The notes under the pieces: generated by a model
Told to the model about the DNA's origin: nothing
Databases searched by the model: none
Seen by the model: only the letters and a program-made list of their open reading frames with translations
Part shown: positions 8,980 to 18,208 of the stretch, one piece after another
Layout of the letters: each line of letters opens with the position of its first letter
Position numbering within the stretch: the stretch's first letter is position 1
Source: Chthonomonas sp. UBA2362
GTDB lineage: Bacteria > Armatimonadota > Fimbriimonadia > Fimbriimonadales > Fimbriimonadaceae
Assembly (NCBI GenBank): GCA_002344135.1
Contig: DDTO01000006.1
Coordinates: 1-64,000 of the forward strand
Direction of reading: 5' to 3'
DNA: 64,000 bases
Program-made: the position numbers and the translations under genes

Positions 8980-10824
8980 TTGGACGAACACACACCTAAA
9001 CCCCCGACGTTGATGTTCACGGACCTGCACGTTACCGCCGATGATCTGCGCGAGGTCCCCTGGTTGGATGCAGTTGAGGAGAGCAAACGAGACGAGATCG
9101 ACAACTACTCGACTCAACTGTTCGCGGCGGCCAAGATCGCTGCGGAGAATGGAGATCGGCGCGTTGAGCAGGTCTTCGTATTGCTCGGATCAGCGGCATC
9201 CATGTTCTATGACTCAAACGACGCAGCCGAGCCGCTCAAGCCGATGGTGGTCATGGCGAACTCACGATCCGCAGCGCTAAGTGATTTCGAGGATCAACAC
9301 CTCGACCCGATTGCCTCCGTGTTCGCCGAGATCGCTGACCGAGAGATGAGAGCGCGGCTCGCCGACATCCTCTGGATTCGGCGAAAGGACCATCAAGCGG
9401 CCCGAGTTGCAGCAGCCGCATACCTCGAAGGTGCCAAAGCTTTGATGGACCCGGCTGAGTGGGTGCTTGGGTTTCACCGACTTCAGCGAGCGATGCAAAT
9501 CGCTGGTGCTTTGGGCAAGCAGAGCGCAGAACGCAATGCGGTCGCGGACTATGCTCTCAAACTCCTTGCCAAGCTGGACGGGAGCGACCCTCTGTACCTG
9601 ACCAGATCGATCATAGAACTCGCTCTGACGTACAAGATTGGCGATCCTGCCTTGCTCGCGGGTTACGCGGAAAAGTCCGCAGACGGCGCTGAATCTCGCC
9701 AAGACTGGATTACCGCTGCCGACTACTGGGCGCTCGTTTCAACGTGCCGACGAAAGGCGGGGGACGAGGCCGGCGCGATACGCGCTTCGCTTCGTCAGGG
9801 AGAAGCTCAGATTTCAGTCGGAGAGGCGATGGCTGGAATCCCTGGCCTTGCCGCCGAGCATTGGTTTGAACAGGGATTGCTCACGCTGAGGCAGGCGGGT
9901 GCTCCCAAGGAACGGCAAGAAGAACTCATGAAGCGCCTTCATGAGCTTCAGAAGGACAGATTGGAGCACCTTGGCAAGATCGAAACGAGTGTCCCGATCG
10001 ATCCCGAATTGATCGAGCACATCGAGAAGGTCAAGGGCATGAGTCTTCGGGAGGCCCTGACGTTCTGGGCAATCCAGGTGCGACCAATCGGCAAGGAACG
10101 CCTTCGTGAGATGGTAAGGGAGCACGTCACGAAGAGTCCGCTTTCGAGCATCTTTTCGAACTCGATTCTGCGCGAGGATGGAAAGGTCGACTTCGTGATC
10201 CCTGCAATGCCTCTCAATGAGGAGCCGAGCGAGGAGTTGCTCCTCCTGCACATGTGGCGGATGGCGGAGATGACCAGACCGGTGACAGCATGGATGGCCG
10301 AGCAGATCCGACACATGATCGCTGGCGAGCACCCGTGGGAGAAAGGTTGTCTGGACTGGCTATTGAACGACAATCTCTTCGTCCCTAAGGGACGGGAACC
10401 GATCTTCGCACGCGGTCTTCAAGCCGGAATCGAAGAGGATTACATCGTCGCGACGCACCTGCTCATCCCTCAGTTGGAGAACTCATTCCGGCATGTGCTG
10501 AACCAACATGGGATTTTGACCACCTTCCTGCGACAGGATGGAACCCAAGATGAGTTCCCGCTCAACAAGGTCGTGGAAACGGAGGCGTTCTCGCAAATAT
10601 TCGGTGAGGATCTTGCTTTCGAACTACGCGGCTTGCTTGCGGAACGAGCCGGTGCGAACCTTCGAAACAACGTCTCCCATGGGCTCGTTTCGGCAGGGAG
10701 TTTCTACTCTCATAGTAACGTCATTCTCGTTCCCCTGACGATCTGGTTGCTTCTTCACGGGATGCCAAATCAGGACGACGGAAAGGTGAAGGGACCGAAT
10801 CCTGACTCTCGTGAGACGGCGTAA
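8980..10824 (+). CDS. DUF4209-type protein with HEPN-like RNxxxH motif
   Basis: The product has 614 residues from TTG 8980 (TGGAG seven bases upstream); ATG 9013 is an alternative. The N-terminal two thirds are helical and repeat-like (YAEKSADGAESRQDW, RRKAGDEAGAIRAS). The C-terminus carries LRNNVSHGL with R562 and H567, matching the RNxxxHG signature described for DUF4209. It also fits the Rx4H pattern of HEPN ribonucleases. An RNA-targeting defence or stress role is plausible but inferred. It has its own promoter and is followed by a hairpin. It is divergent from three unknown genes. Confidence 0.7.
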   Translation: MDEHTPKPPTLMFTDLHVTADDLREVPWLDAVEESKRDEIDNYSTQLFAAAKIAAENGDRRVEQVFVLLGSAASMFYDSNDAAEPLKPMVVMANSRSAALSDFEDQHLDPIASVFAEIADREMRARLADILWIRRKDHQAARVAAAAYLEGAKALMDPAEWVLGFHRLQRAMQIAGALGKQSAERNAVADYALKLLAKLDGSDPLYLTRSIIELALTYKIGDPALLAGYAEKSADGAESRQDWITAADYWALVSTCRRKAGDEAGAIRASLRQGEAQISVGEAMAGIPGLAAEHWFEQGLLTLRQAGAPKERQEELMKRLHELQKDRLEHLGKIETSVPIDPELIEHIEKVKGMSLREALTFWAIQVRPIGKERLREMVREHVTKSPLSSIFSNSILREDGKVDFVIPAMPLNEEPSEELLLLHMWRMAEMTRPVTAWMAEQIRHMIAGEHPWEKGCLDWLLNDNLFVPKGREPIFARGLQAGIEEDYIVATHLLIPQLENSFRHVLNQHGILTTFLRQDGTQDEFPLNKVVETEAFSQIFGEDLAFELRGLLAERAGANLRNNVSHGLVSAGSFYSHSNVILVPLTIWLLLHGMPNQDDGKVKGPNPDSRETA

Positions 10825-11147
10825 GCGCACTCCAGTGAATGTCCATCATTAGGGAAGGTGCCAGCGTTCGCTGGCACCCGCTCCTCATAGAACCTGCCAA
10901 CGCAGGATCCGGACTTGACCTAAGTACGAGACTTGGTAAGTCACAATGACTTGCCGAAGGCTCCCATACGCACGGGTGACGAATATTCGTGAGAAGATTC
11001 TCATTTTTTATTCTCCTTTCGGACTCCCGCTTTAGATTTCGCGGAGTTGTTCAACCGTGGCATCCCAACCCCTAACGAGGCGGGAGCCATCTTCTGCGAG
11101 TACGTCAAGAAATCTGTTCTGGTTGCGTTTACTGGTCAAGACCTGCC
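10825..11147. other. Intergenic stretch with hairpins, no gene seen
   Basis: A 9-bp hairpin (GGTGCCAGC-GTTC-GCTGGCACC, 10857-10877) follows the DUF4209 gene and may end its transcription, although no T-run follows. Near 10991-11009 a weak GAGA/TCTC hairpin runs into TTTTTT. A short open frame (11047 onwards) has no ribosome binding site and runs into the end of the opposite gene, so I do not call it a gene. Confidence 0.5.
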
Positions 11148-12134
11148 TTATGCTTCGGTCGCCTTCTCAGTTGCGCCAGCAGATTCAGCTCCAAGTCGTG
11201 CTTTGACAGCCCGCCGCAAAAGGTCATAAACGACTGGATAGACCTGGTGCATCTGATCCTCATCGCACCAGCCCTTGTGAACCAGATCGCTCCGCAACGT
11301 GTAGGCTCTTGATACCAATTTCAAATAGTCTGGATTCGGTTCGGTCGGTGAGTGGGCGGAGGCGAATGACTTGAATCGGGCTGAAATCGAAGGTGATTGA
11401 AGGAACGCAGTCTTATCCAAAAGGAGTTGGAGTTCTTTCGCTTCTTCGGGGATAGGAGTCCGCTTGATCTTGGACCTAAGAGTGGTCTGCCAATCCTTGA
11501 TCACGATCTGAACCTCTGGGGAGAACTCAGATTCGGGCAGAAGTGCCTCGACGGCTGAGATGATCAGGATGAACTTCGCCTGCTTTGGTGCTTCGAATCC
11601 AATGAGATTAGCGAGGTCAAGGGCTAGGCGCAGTTTCGAGTCGTTGATCAATTCAAAGAACTGAGGGTGCCACATCCACCTTTGTATTTCTTGTGCGACA
11701 TCAACAGCATCTCGCTTGACAGTGCCACTGATGGTTATCTTGAGTCTCTTCACGCGCTCTCCGGAGCCACGGACGTAAGGCACCATTCCGAGCACCTTGC
11801 TGTCAACTTCAGAGAAGTCGGAGTTGAAGAGTTGGCCAAGAACACCTTTCAACCTTGGGTCAACATACTCAGGTTCTGACAAAGCAAGCTCCGCTTTGCA
11901 CGGTCGGTGATGCAAGAATGAGAAGCACATCAGTGCGAACCAGCATCGGAAGACACACCCTTCCGCGAACGGTCTGTTTGGCAGACCACCCAGCACGATC
12001 TCGGAGTCTCCGTGCACGGTCTTCTTCAACTCGAACTTAAACTCGGGCTCGCTTGGCCATTCGCCAATGAAGTTGTCATGCTCAAAGCCGCTCAGCCATT
12101 TGAACGGGTAATGCAGAACATAGTGCTCGTGCAC
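11148..12134 (-). CDS. HEPN-domain protein at the end of the type I R-M operon
   Basis: The product has 328 residues from GTG 12134, two bases after the hsdS stop, with AGGTGAG eight bases upstream inside hsdS. The C-terminal domain contains YTLRSDLVHKGW, with R281 and H286. This fits the Rx4H active site of HEPN RNases and the Y..RS..vH.G pattern of the Apea-like HEPN family. The N-terminal 200 residues are unlike anything I recognise. Tight coupling to hsdS makes it part of the restriction operon. It could be a toxin-like effector released when restriction fails, or a structural HEPN protein. This is inference. Confidence 0.7.
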   Translation of the reverse strand: MHEHYVLHYPFKWLSGFEHDNFIGEWPSEPEFKFELKKTVHGDSEIVLGGLPNRPFAEGCVFRCWFALMCFSFLHHRPCKAELALSEPEYVDPRLKGVLGQLFNSDFSEVDSKVLGMVPYVRGSGERVKRLKITISGTVKRDAVDVAQEIQRWMWHPQFFELINDSKLRLALDLANLIGFEAPKQAKFILIISAVEALLPESEFSPEVQIVIKDWQTTLRSKIKRTPIPEEAKELQLLLDKTAFLQSPSISARFKSFASAHSPTEPNPDYLKLVSRAYTLRSDLVHKGWCDEDQMHQVYPVVYDLLRRAVKARLGAESAGATEKATEA

Positions 12135-12136
12135 GC

Positions 12137-13294
12137 TTAAAGCTCACCTCGAAAAGCCTTGGAGAGAATCGAGCGACGAAGCGCTTCGGCGTCCTTTTTG
12201 AAGGTGTCGCTCGCCGCGAAGTTCCGCTGGGCGGTAAGGACTTCCGCGATGCGATCCTGCTCTGGCATTGGTGGCACCCAGGCTTCGTGTGCGAGGATCG
12301 CGGGAGGCTGAACGCGTTGGCGTCGCAGGCCCAACCCCTTGCTCTTCGCAGAGAGGGATTGCCACACCCTCTCAGGTTTGAAGTGGGCATATACGAACTC
12401 AGCCCGGCACTCACCTGAAACGCAGGTGAAGGTTGGGTATTCGCCTGAGACATAGAATCCGTCGAAGTCGGCCGAAACGTAGCCATACGAACCCTCGAAT
12501 GCAAAGAGACGGCTGAAAATGAACTGTCCCGACTTCACTCGGTTGAGAACCGCCGCGCTTGTCGCCAAACCCGAGATCGGCGGTTTCTCGAACAGCCCAT
12601 TCGCGAAGCTGTAGATGCCGAGGTTTGGATAGTCCTGGCTGGGGTCGACTTTGACGGGATCGAGGTCGAGATGCATAACATCTCCGAGGCGGAGTTTGCG
12701 CCAGCCCCTTTCGCGCTTTTGCTCGTCGGTCAGGTCATCCCGGTGGGCGAGGGCGATGAGGAGACGGTCAAAATCGGCGACGGTTTGGGCATGGAGCGCG
12801 GCTGCGCGATCCAGCGCCCCCATCGCCTCTTGGACCTTTGCGGCGATGCGCTTCTGTTCGTCGAGCGAGGGGAGGGGAATCTCGACCTCTAAGAATTTCT
12901 CCGGACGAATTCGGTTTTGGCCGCTCGTGCCTCGCGCCTTCTTGTCGCATTGGTCCCAGCAGTCAGCCGTCTTCGTAAAGAGTTCGAACCACTCGGGCAA
13001 CAGACGTGGCCCCGCCTCGAACAAGGGAAACTCATTCGAGACCACGGCACCGTCGAGAACAGGAGGGACGATAGCGACGCTTCCGTTCCGTGCCCAAATC
13101 TTGTTGACAACCACGTCGTTTGCTTTCACTCGGTTGAGTTGGGCGTACTTCGTCCCAGCGCCGTCGAGCGGCTCGCGCTCATAGGCCCCCGCGCCCCAGA
13201 GGCGAACACCAAGCTGGCGATAGCGGGTTCCGGCCACGGGGGCTTCCCAGCGTGAGGCAGGCGTCAGTATTTCCTTTAACTTCACCGTGCTCAA
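12137..13294 (-). CDS. hsdS: Type I restriction-modification specificity subunit HsdS
   Basis: The product has 385 residues from a TTG start that overlaps the hsdM stop (TTGA). It has two target-recognition halves, each closed by the conserved segment before a long helix: EIPLPSLDEQKRIAAKVQ (about 140-157) and WVPPMPEQDRIAEVLTAQ (about 345-362). The helices act as spacers that set the gap in the bipartite target. HsdS joins HsdM for methylation and HsdR for cleavage. Length and layout are normal, and both halves appear intact, so the system should be functional. Confidence 0.92.
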   Translation of the reverse strand: MSTVKLKEILTPASRWEAPVAGTRYRQLGVRLWGAGAYEREPLDGAGTKYAQLNRVKANDVVVNKIWARNGSVAIVPPVLDGAVVSNEFPLFEAGPRLLPEWFELFTKTADCWDQCDKKARGTSGQNRIRPEKFLEVEIPLPSLDEQKRIAAKVQEAMGALDRAAALHAQTVADFDRLLIALAHRDDLTDEQKRERGWRKLRLGDVMHLDLDPVKVDPSQDYPNLGIYSFANGLFEKPPISGLATSAAVLNRVKSGQFIFSRLFAFEGSYGYVSADFDGFYVSGEYPTFTCVSGECRAEFVYAHFKPERVWQSLSAKSKGLGLRRQRVQPPAILAHEAWVPPMPEQDRIAEVLTAQRNFAASDTFKKDAEALRRSILSKAFRGEL

Positions 13295-14811
13295 ATCAGC
13301 GCCTTCACTCCTTGCAGGATGTCTTCAAGTTCCTTCGTGCTCTGCATCATCCGCTCGATGATCTGCTCGGGCGGCAAGTCGTCGATCTGACTCGCACCAC
13401 GCGGATTTTTGATGTCGAGGTTCAGGTCGGCGGCTTCGATGGCCGCGATCGGCACGCGCCACGCCCGGTCCGACTCCTTCCGGTCGTTCCACCAGTCGAC
13501 GGCGGGCTGGAACTCCTCCTCCAGCATGGGCGCGGTCTTGCTGTACTTCTTCTTCCCTTCGGGCAGCCCGACTTCGCAGTACCAAACCTCTCGCGTGGGA
13601 CCACCCCGATCGAAGAACAGGAGGTTCGTGGGGATGTCGGTGTACGGCGCGAACGCCCCGGAGCCGAGCCGCACAATGGTATGCAGGTTGAATTCCTTGA
13701 GCAACTCCTCCTTGATCCGGGCACAGATGCCATCGCCGAAGAGCACGCCGTTCGGAACGACGACCGCCGCGCGGCCCGGTTTGGGCTGTCGCCGAAGCCT
13801 GCGCATGATGAGTTGCAGGAATAGGAGCGCGGTTTCGCTCGTGCGCTTGTCGGCGGGAAAGCCGTTCTGAATCGAGCGCTCTTCTTCGCCGCCGAAAGGC
13901 GGATTGGTGGCGATGACGTCCACGCGCTCGGCGTCGCCGATCTCGGTGAGCTTGACGGCAAGCGAGTTGCCGATGGTGATGTTCGGCGACTCCACTCCGT
14001 GGAGCACGAGATTCATCTGAGCGAGAAGATAGGGCAAGGACTTGGCTTCGTTGCCGAAGAGCGTGTGTTCCTGAAGCACACGATAGTGCTCGGCTAGTCG
14101 AGCTTGCTGCTTGATGTGCTCGTAGGCTTCCACCAAGAACCCACCCGTCCCGCAAGCCGGATCGAGCACAGTCTCGCCGAGCTTGGGATCGAGCATCTGG
14201 ATCATGAACTTGACCACTGGGCGTGGTGTGTAGAACTCCCCTGAGTCGCCCGCCGCGTCGCGCATCTCCCGCAGCATCGACTCGTAGAGGTGGCTAAGGG
14301 TGTGGATGTTCTCGCTCGACGTGAACTTGACCTCATCGATCTTGTTTACGACATCGCGCAGGAGGTAACCGTTTGCCATCCGATTCTGAAGTTCTCGGAA
14401 GACATACGCAAGGACGTCGCCACGTCCCCCGGAGCGGGTCTTCAAATAGGCGAACAAACCGGGGCCGCGCGTCCCGTCTGGCCGCATGGCTTCGTCTTGG
14501 TTGATGAAGGCTTTGAGTTCGTCGCCGGTCAGTCCATCCACGGGTCCGGCCCAATCTCGCCATCTGTAGGGTGGCTCGATCAATTCCTTGTGGGGTCGCC
14601 CAGCAAGTTCGTCGCTGACCTTGTGCATCTCGTCCGAATCGTCGAGGAACTTGAGGAACATCAGCCATGTGAGCATGGGCAGACGATCGAGGTCGCCGTT
14701 GAGTCCCTTGTCCTTCCGCATGATGTTGCGGATGGTCTTGATGGTTGAGCTTAGGGACTCTCTCGTGGAGAGCGGCGCGGCTGCATCGGTGTTCTTCTTT
14801 CCTCGGGGCAT
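13291..14811 (-). CDS. hsdM: Type I restriction-modification methyltransferase HsdM
   Basis: The product has 506 residues. The N-terminal helical HsdM_N domain (about 18-150) is followed by an N6-adenine methyltransferase domain. That domain has the SAM-binding motif VLDPACGTGGFL (about 215-226) and the catalytic NPPF (303-306). It transfers a methyl group from SAM to adenine in the host target. The ATG shares one base with the preceding HEPN gene stop (TAATG), and its stop overlaps hsdS. All motifs are intact. Confidence 0.95.
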   Translation of the reverse strand: MPRGKKNTDAAAPLSTRESLSSTIKTIRNIMRKDKGLNGDLDRLPMLTWLMFLKFLDDSDEMHKVSDELAGRPHKELIEPPYRWRDWAGPVDGLTGDELKAFINQDEAMRPDGTRGPGLFAYLKTRSGGRGDVLAYVFRELQNRMANGYLLRDVVNKIDEVKFTSSENIHTLSHLYESMLREMRDAAGDSGEFYTPRPVVKFMIQMLDPKLGETVLDPACGTGGFLVEAYEHIKQQARLAEHYRVLQEHTLFGNEAKSLPYLLAQMNLVLHGVESPNITIGNSLAVKLTEIGDAERVDVIATNPPFGGEEERSIQNGFPADKRTSETALLFLQLIMRRLRRQPKPGRAAVVVPNGVLFGDGICARIKEELLKEFNLHTIVRLGSGAFAPYTDIPTNLLFFDRGGPTREVWYCEVGLPEGKKKYSKTAPMLEEEFQPAVDWWNDRKESDRAWRVPIAAIEAADLNLDIKNPRGASQIDDLPPEQIIERMMQSTKELEDILQGVKALI

Positions 14812-15485
14812 TAGAGGTCCACTCCCGTGATCGTTTTCAGGTGAGTTGAAACAAGTTTGTCGGTCTTCTTGACAAGCCTCTCAATATGATTCTTCATGCG
14901 CTTGGCCGCATCTTTTCGAACGGCACCCAAGTCCTTATTCCCGTGAGCAAGGTCGCCTCGAAGCGAAATGGATTCATCGAGCTTGGTCTGGGCGCTGGAT
15001 GCAGTCATCTTTGACCATAACCACTGGTCTTCGATCTTCTCAAGGCCCAGCGTACTGCTGATCAACGAGGAGACTTGGGCAGTCTTCGCGGTATTGAATT
15101 CACTTCCCGTCTTTGGAAGGGTGTTGGCAACGCGCTTGGCATTGTCTCGGAGTAGGTCGCCTAGGGATTTCGAAGCGAAGTCCCACAGCTTGGAAGCGTC
15201 ACCCTTGATGACTCCCTGGGAGTGCTTTTCGATCTCGCCAACAAGATAAGGTGGCAACTTTGAACGGTTGCTGCAGTGGGTCGCGAGGTGGTTAAGAGAC
15301 TCCTCCACAAGATCTTCGATGTACGCTTCCCAAATGGCTGCGCAGAAGAGAATCGCAGACTTGTTTAAGATCTGGTGCTCTGGGGGACGCCTTCCCCGCT
15401 TCGCACCGCTCAGCTTTGAGTGGAACCCAAGCAAGTCCTCCACGTCTTGCTTGTTGACCTCGAATTGAGCGAGTGCCTGACTCAT
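14811..15485 (-). CDS. RiboL-PSP-HEPN-like protein between hsdR and hsdM
   Basis: The product has 224 residues from ATG 15485, which overlaps the hsdR stop as ATGA. The frame is open further upstream but only as a shadow of hsdR. NKSAILFCAAIWEAYIEDLV near residue 45 and SLRGDLAHGN with R176 and H181 match the two helices of the MAE_28990/RiboL-PSP type HEPN family (pattern recalled, not searched). Rx4H is the RNase active site of HEPN toxins. Its place between hsdR and hsdM, coupled on both sides, implies production in fixed ratio with the restriction enzyme. Confidence 0.78.
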   Translation of the reverse strand: MSQALAQFEVNKQDVEDLLGFHSKLSGAKRGRRPPEHQILNKSAILFCAAIWEAYIEDLVEESLNHLATHCSNRSKLPPYLVGEIEKHSQGVIKGDASKLWDFASKSLGDLLRDNAKRVANTLPKTGSEFNTAKTAQVSSLISSTLGLEKIEDQWLWSKMTASSAQTKLDESISLRGDLAHGNKDLGAVRKDAAKRMKNHIERLVKKTDKLVSTHLKTITGVDL

Positions 15486-17788
15486 CCGACCTCCGTGACA
15501 TAAAGCATTTCCTGCAATTTGGCAACCGCTTCGCGCAGTTGAACCGGCCCTCCGAACTCTGAGGCGATCTCCTGAATGGAGCCGTGCTCCGATATGGGCG
15601 GTACTTGGAGAACGTCCGGGATGACGAACTGACTTGCACCCACTTCCTCGTATTTGGCGAGTAGCTCTTCCAGGATCATCCGAGCCGTAGGGCCATATTG
15701 GTTGAAGAACTCGGCTTGACGCTTCTTCAGGTTCTGAGCGCGTTCGAGCCTGGATCGCAAGGGAGCGCCGTAAGCGAGGTGGCACATGAGATCGAACGGA
15801 TCAGCGTCAGGTTTGCCAGCAACTTTGGCAAGCTCATCGAACTCGATTCCTCGATCCCGCAAGGCTTCGATGATCTGGGTTCGCTTGTCTGGCTTCGACC
15901 AATCGGCCAGCAAATCTTCCGCGCTCGGATAGAGCCTGCGCACTTGCTCCTTCGTGAAGTCCGTGTATTGTATGACCCGAAGCTGATTCCCGTCGGCATC
16001 GAGTTCGTAGACGACGTGGGCAACCACCTGGACCACACCATCGTCGACGTAATACTTGCGACGCTCCTCCCGAACCTGCGACGGCTCGCCATCTCCCCCG
16101 CCTCCTGGCTCGTCAGGTGGCAATGGCTCACCATCGAAATCTGGATCGGCGAACATCGTTACCGCAGTGCCGGTGTAGTCCAGGATATTGAAAAACAGCT
16201 TGCCGTAGTCTTCGCGAACACGTGTGCCGCGGCCGATGATCTGTTTGAACTCGACTATCGACCCGATGATGCGAGCGAGGACGACGTTCTTCACTGTGGG
16301 CGCATCAACCCCAGTCGTCAGAAGCTGGCTGGTTGTCAGGATGACGGGCGTCGCTTTTTCCAAGTCTTGGAAGTCGGAAAGATGCCCTTTGCCCAGATCC
16401 CCCTCGTCTGCAGTAACTCGGCAGACGTAATTTGGATGCTGCTTAACCAGATCAGAATTCAGGTTGATCAACTCCTGCCGCATTTCGGCGGCGTGCTCCT
16501 GATCGACGCAGAACACGATGGTCTTGGCGAATCGATCGTGGCCCTTAAGGAAGTCGGTCAAGTGCTTCGCGATCGCTTTTGTTCTCGCCCGGAGGGCAAT
16601 AGTGCGCTCGAAGTCCTTTGTGCTGTACTCGCCATCGGGGATCGCCTGACCGAGCCGATCCAACTCGCCCTGACTGGGCCGGTAACCAACAGCGTCGTAG
16701 TGCGTGACGATGCGATGGACCCGGTAAGGAGCAAGGAAGCCGTCTTCGATTCCTTGCTTGAGCGAGTACGTGTAGATCGGATCGCCGAAATAGTCGTAGC
16801 TGTCGCCATCGTGCCGCCTTACCGGTGTGGCGGTGAGGCCGAGTTGGTATGCGGGCTCGAAGTATTCCAGAATGTCTCGCCAGACAGAATCCTCTCGGGC
16901 GCTACCTCGATGACACTCATCGACGATGATCAGGTCGAAGAAGTCAGGCGCATATTCTCTATAGAGCCCCGGACGGGATTCGTCCTCGGCGATGGCTTGG
17001 TATGTCGCGAAGTAGAGTTCCCGAGACTTGATCGCATTCCCGCGCTCAATCTTTCCTCTCGCATCGCCGAATGGAGCGAACGTCTTGTCTTTTGGGTCGT
17101 CGACCAACACGGTTCGATCGGCCAAATAGAGGATGCGAGGCTTGCGTGTTGGGTCATTCCTTGCGTTCCACTTCGTGGACCAGAGCTTCCAACAGATCTG
17201 GAAGGCTGTCGGAGTCTTGCCCGTGCCGGTCGCCATAACGAGCAGCACACGCTTCTGCCCGCGAACGATGGCTTCAACGGTTCGGTTTATGGCGATCTGC
17301 TGGTAGTACCTTTCCTCATGAGATCCGGCGGAATAAATCGGCGCAAGGACATGGCTGGTTTGGTCGGGGTCCAATGGCTCCTTGCCGTTCAATCGATGCC
17401 AAAGGTGCTCCGGAGTTGGAAACTGACTAAGGTTCGACTCAACGCCAGACGTCAAGTCGATCTCGATGATCTCGTGCCCATTCGTGGAGTAGGCGTAGCT
17501 GAGACCAAGCATCTGCGCATACTGGATCGCCTGTTGGACGCCGTTCGCCGCAAGCTCCGACTCGGCCTTTGCTTCGACAACCGCGATGTTGAAGTCACCG
17601 GTGTATTTCAGGAGGTAATCAGCCTTCAGCGCCTCCCGACGACGCGCAACTTGGCCCGCGACCACGATTCTTCCTTTCGTGATCCTGTATTGCTCGGTCA
17701 TCGAGTGAGGACTCGACTCCCAGCCCGACTCACGAAGTTTTGGTTCGACGAGTTCACGGCAAGTGTCGTTTTCGTTGCGCACAGGCAC
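15482..17788 (-). CDS. hsdR: Type I restriction endonuclease subunit HsdR
   Basis: The product has 768 residues. The N-terminal nuclease domain has D57 and the EAK triad (VVEAKAE, E72, K74) of PD-(D/E)xK enzymes. The SF2 translocase follows: Walker A ATGTGKT (186-192), DECH (290-293), LTATP (about 318) and IIGRGTRVRE for motif VI. The C-terminal part resembles the EcoEI-type R subunit end. It pumps DNA with ATP and cuts unmethylated invading DNA. It is the first gene of the five-gene operon and is divergent from the XRE/ImmA pair, with start codons about 50 bases apart. Confidence 0.95.
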   Translation of the reverse strand: MPVRNENDTCRELVEPKLRESGWESSPHSMTEQYRITKGRIVVAGQVARRREALKADYLLKYTGDFNIAVVEAKAESELAANGVQQAIQYAQMLGLSYAYSTNGHEIIEIDLTSGVESNLSQFPTPEHLWHRLNGKEPLDPDQTSHVLAPIYSAGSHEERYYQQIAINRTVEAIVRGQKRVLLVMATGTGKTPTAFQICWKLWSTKWNARNDPTRKPRILYLADRTVLVDDPKDKTFAPFGDARGKIERGNAIKSRELYFATYQAIAEDESRPGLYREYAPDFFDLIIVDECHRGSAREDSVWRDILEYFEPAYQLGLTATPVRRHDGDSYDYFGDPIYTYSLKQGIEDGFLAPYRVHRIVTHYDAVGYRPSQGELDRLGQAIPDGEYSTKDFERTIALRARTKAIAKHLTDFLKGHDRFAKTIVFCVDQEHAAEMRQELINLNSDLVKQHPNYVCRVTADEGDLGKGHLSDFQDLEKATPVILTTSQLLTTGVDAPTVKNVVLARIIGSIVEFKQIIGRGTRVREDYGKLFFNILDYTGTAVTMFADPDFDGEPLPPDEPGGGGDGEPSQVREERRKYYVDDGVVQVVAHVVYELDADGNQLRVIQYTDFTKEQVRRLYPSAEDLLADWSKPDKRTQIIEALRDRGIEFDELAKVAGKPDADPFDLMCHLAYGAPLRSRLERAQNLKKRQAEFFNQYGPTARMILEELLAKYEEVGASQFVIPDVLQVPPISEHGSIQEIASEFGGPVQLREAVAKLQEMLYVTEVG

Positions 17789-17795
17789 CGAAAGC

Positions 17796-17836
17796 TTGAC
17801 ATATTCGCGGCCATCGTGTAAAGTGTGCAGTTGACA
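17796..17836 (+). promoter_or_regulatory. Promoter and probable operator of the XRE-ImmA pair
   Basis: TTGACA (17796-17801), 17 bases, then TAAAGT (17819-17824). The predicted start lies next to ATG 17837, so the message may be leaderless. GTGTGCAGTT at 17823-17832 matches the reverse complement of the CACTGAACAC motif in 8 of 10 positions. Read in reverse, this site matches 14 of 18 positions of 18851-18868. It also lies in the hsdR upstream region, so one regulator could control both directions. Confidence 0.55.
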
Positions 17837-18208
17837 ATGGCGGAAGAAGTAGGTCCATCCAATCGCTACGGAGCCAAACAGCGGGATCTCCGGGTGGCGA
17901 AGGGCCTGACTCTCCGAAAGTTTGCAGAGGCTCTTGGCGTTAGCCCCACCTACGTCAGTGGAGTAGAGAACGGAACCCTGCCACCTCCCACAGCGGAGCG
18001 TCTCACTAAGATCGCCGAACTACTGGACACATCCCTTGACGATCTCATCGGACTTGCGGGACGCTGGGATGATGTTGCAAAGCAAGCTGTTGAGGATCGA
18101 CCCGAGTTCGTCCGGCTCTTTAGGGCCGTGAAGGACCTCTCTCCTGATCAGGTCGACGAACTGTCCAAGCGGGCGGAGGAGCTTTCTGAGGATGGCGACG
18201 GAGTTTGA
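17837..18208 (+). CDS. XRE-family transcriptional regulator
   Basis: The product has 123 residues from ATG 17837; a GTG at 17825 would add four but lies before the predicted transcript start. The helix-turn-helix is clear: LRVAKGLTLRKFAEALGVSP followed by TYVSGVENG (about 20-50). The C-terminal part is acidic. It overlaps the next gene by 17 bases. XRE + ImmA pairs are known as repressor plus anti-repressor protease switches in mobile elements. Its place opposite hsdR suggests that it controls the restriction operon, in the manner of R-M controller proteins. Confidence 0.88.
   Translation: MAEEVGPSNRYGAKQRDLRVAKGLTLRKFAEALGVSPTYVSGVENGTLPPPTAERLTKIAELLDTSLDDLIGLAGRWDDVAKQAVEDRPEFVRLFRAVKDLSPDQVDELSKRAEELSEDGDGV

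Noticed and set aside
11047..11229. 60-codon plus-strand frame
   Set aside because: No ribosome binding site and runs into the end of the HEPN gene; could be a remnant but not supportable.
15698..17821. 707-codon open frame on the plus strand opposite hsdR
   Set aside because: hsdR has all nuclease and helicase motifs; the opposite frame is a shadow from GC-rich codon use.
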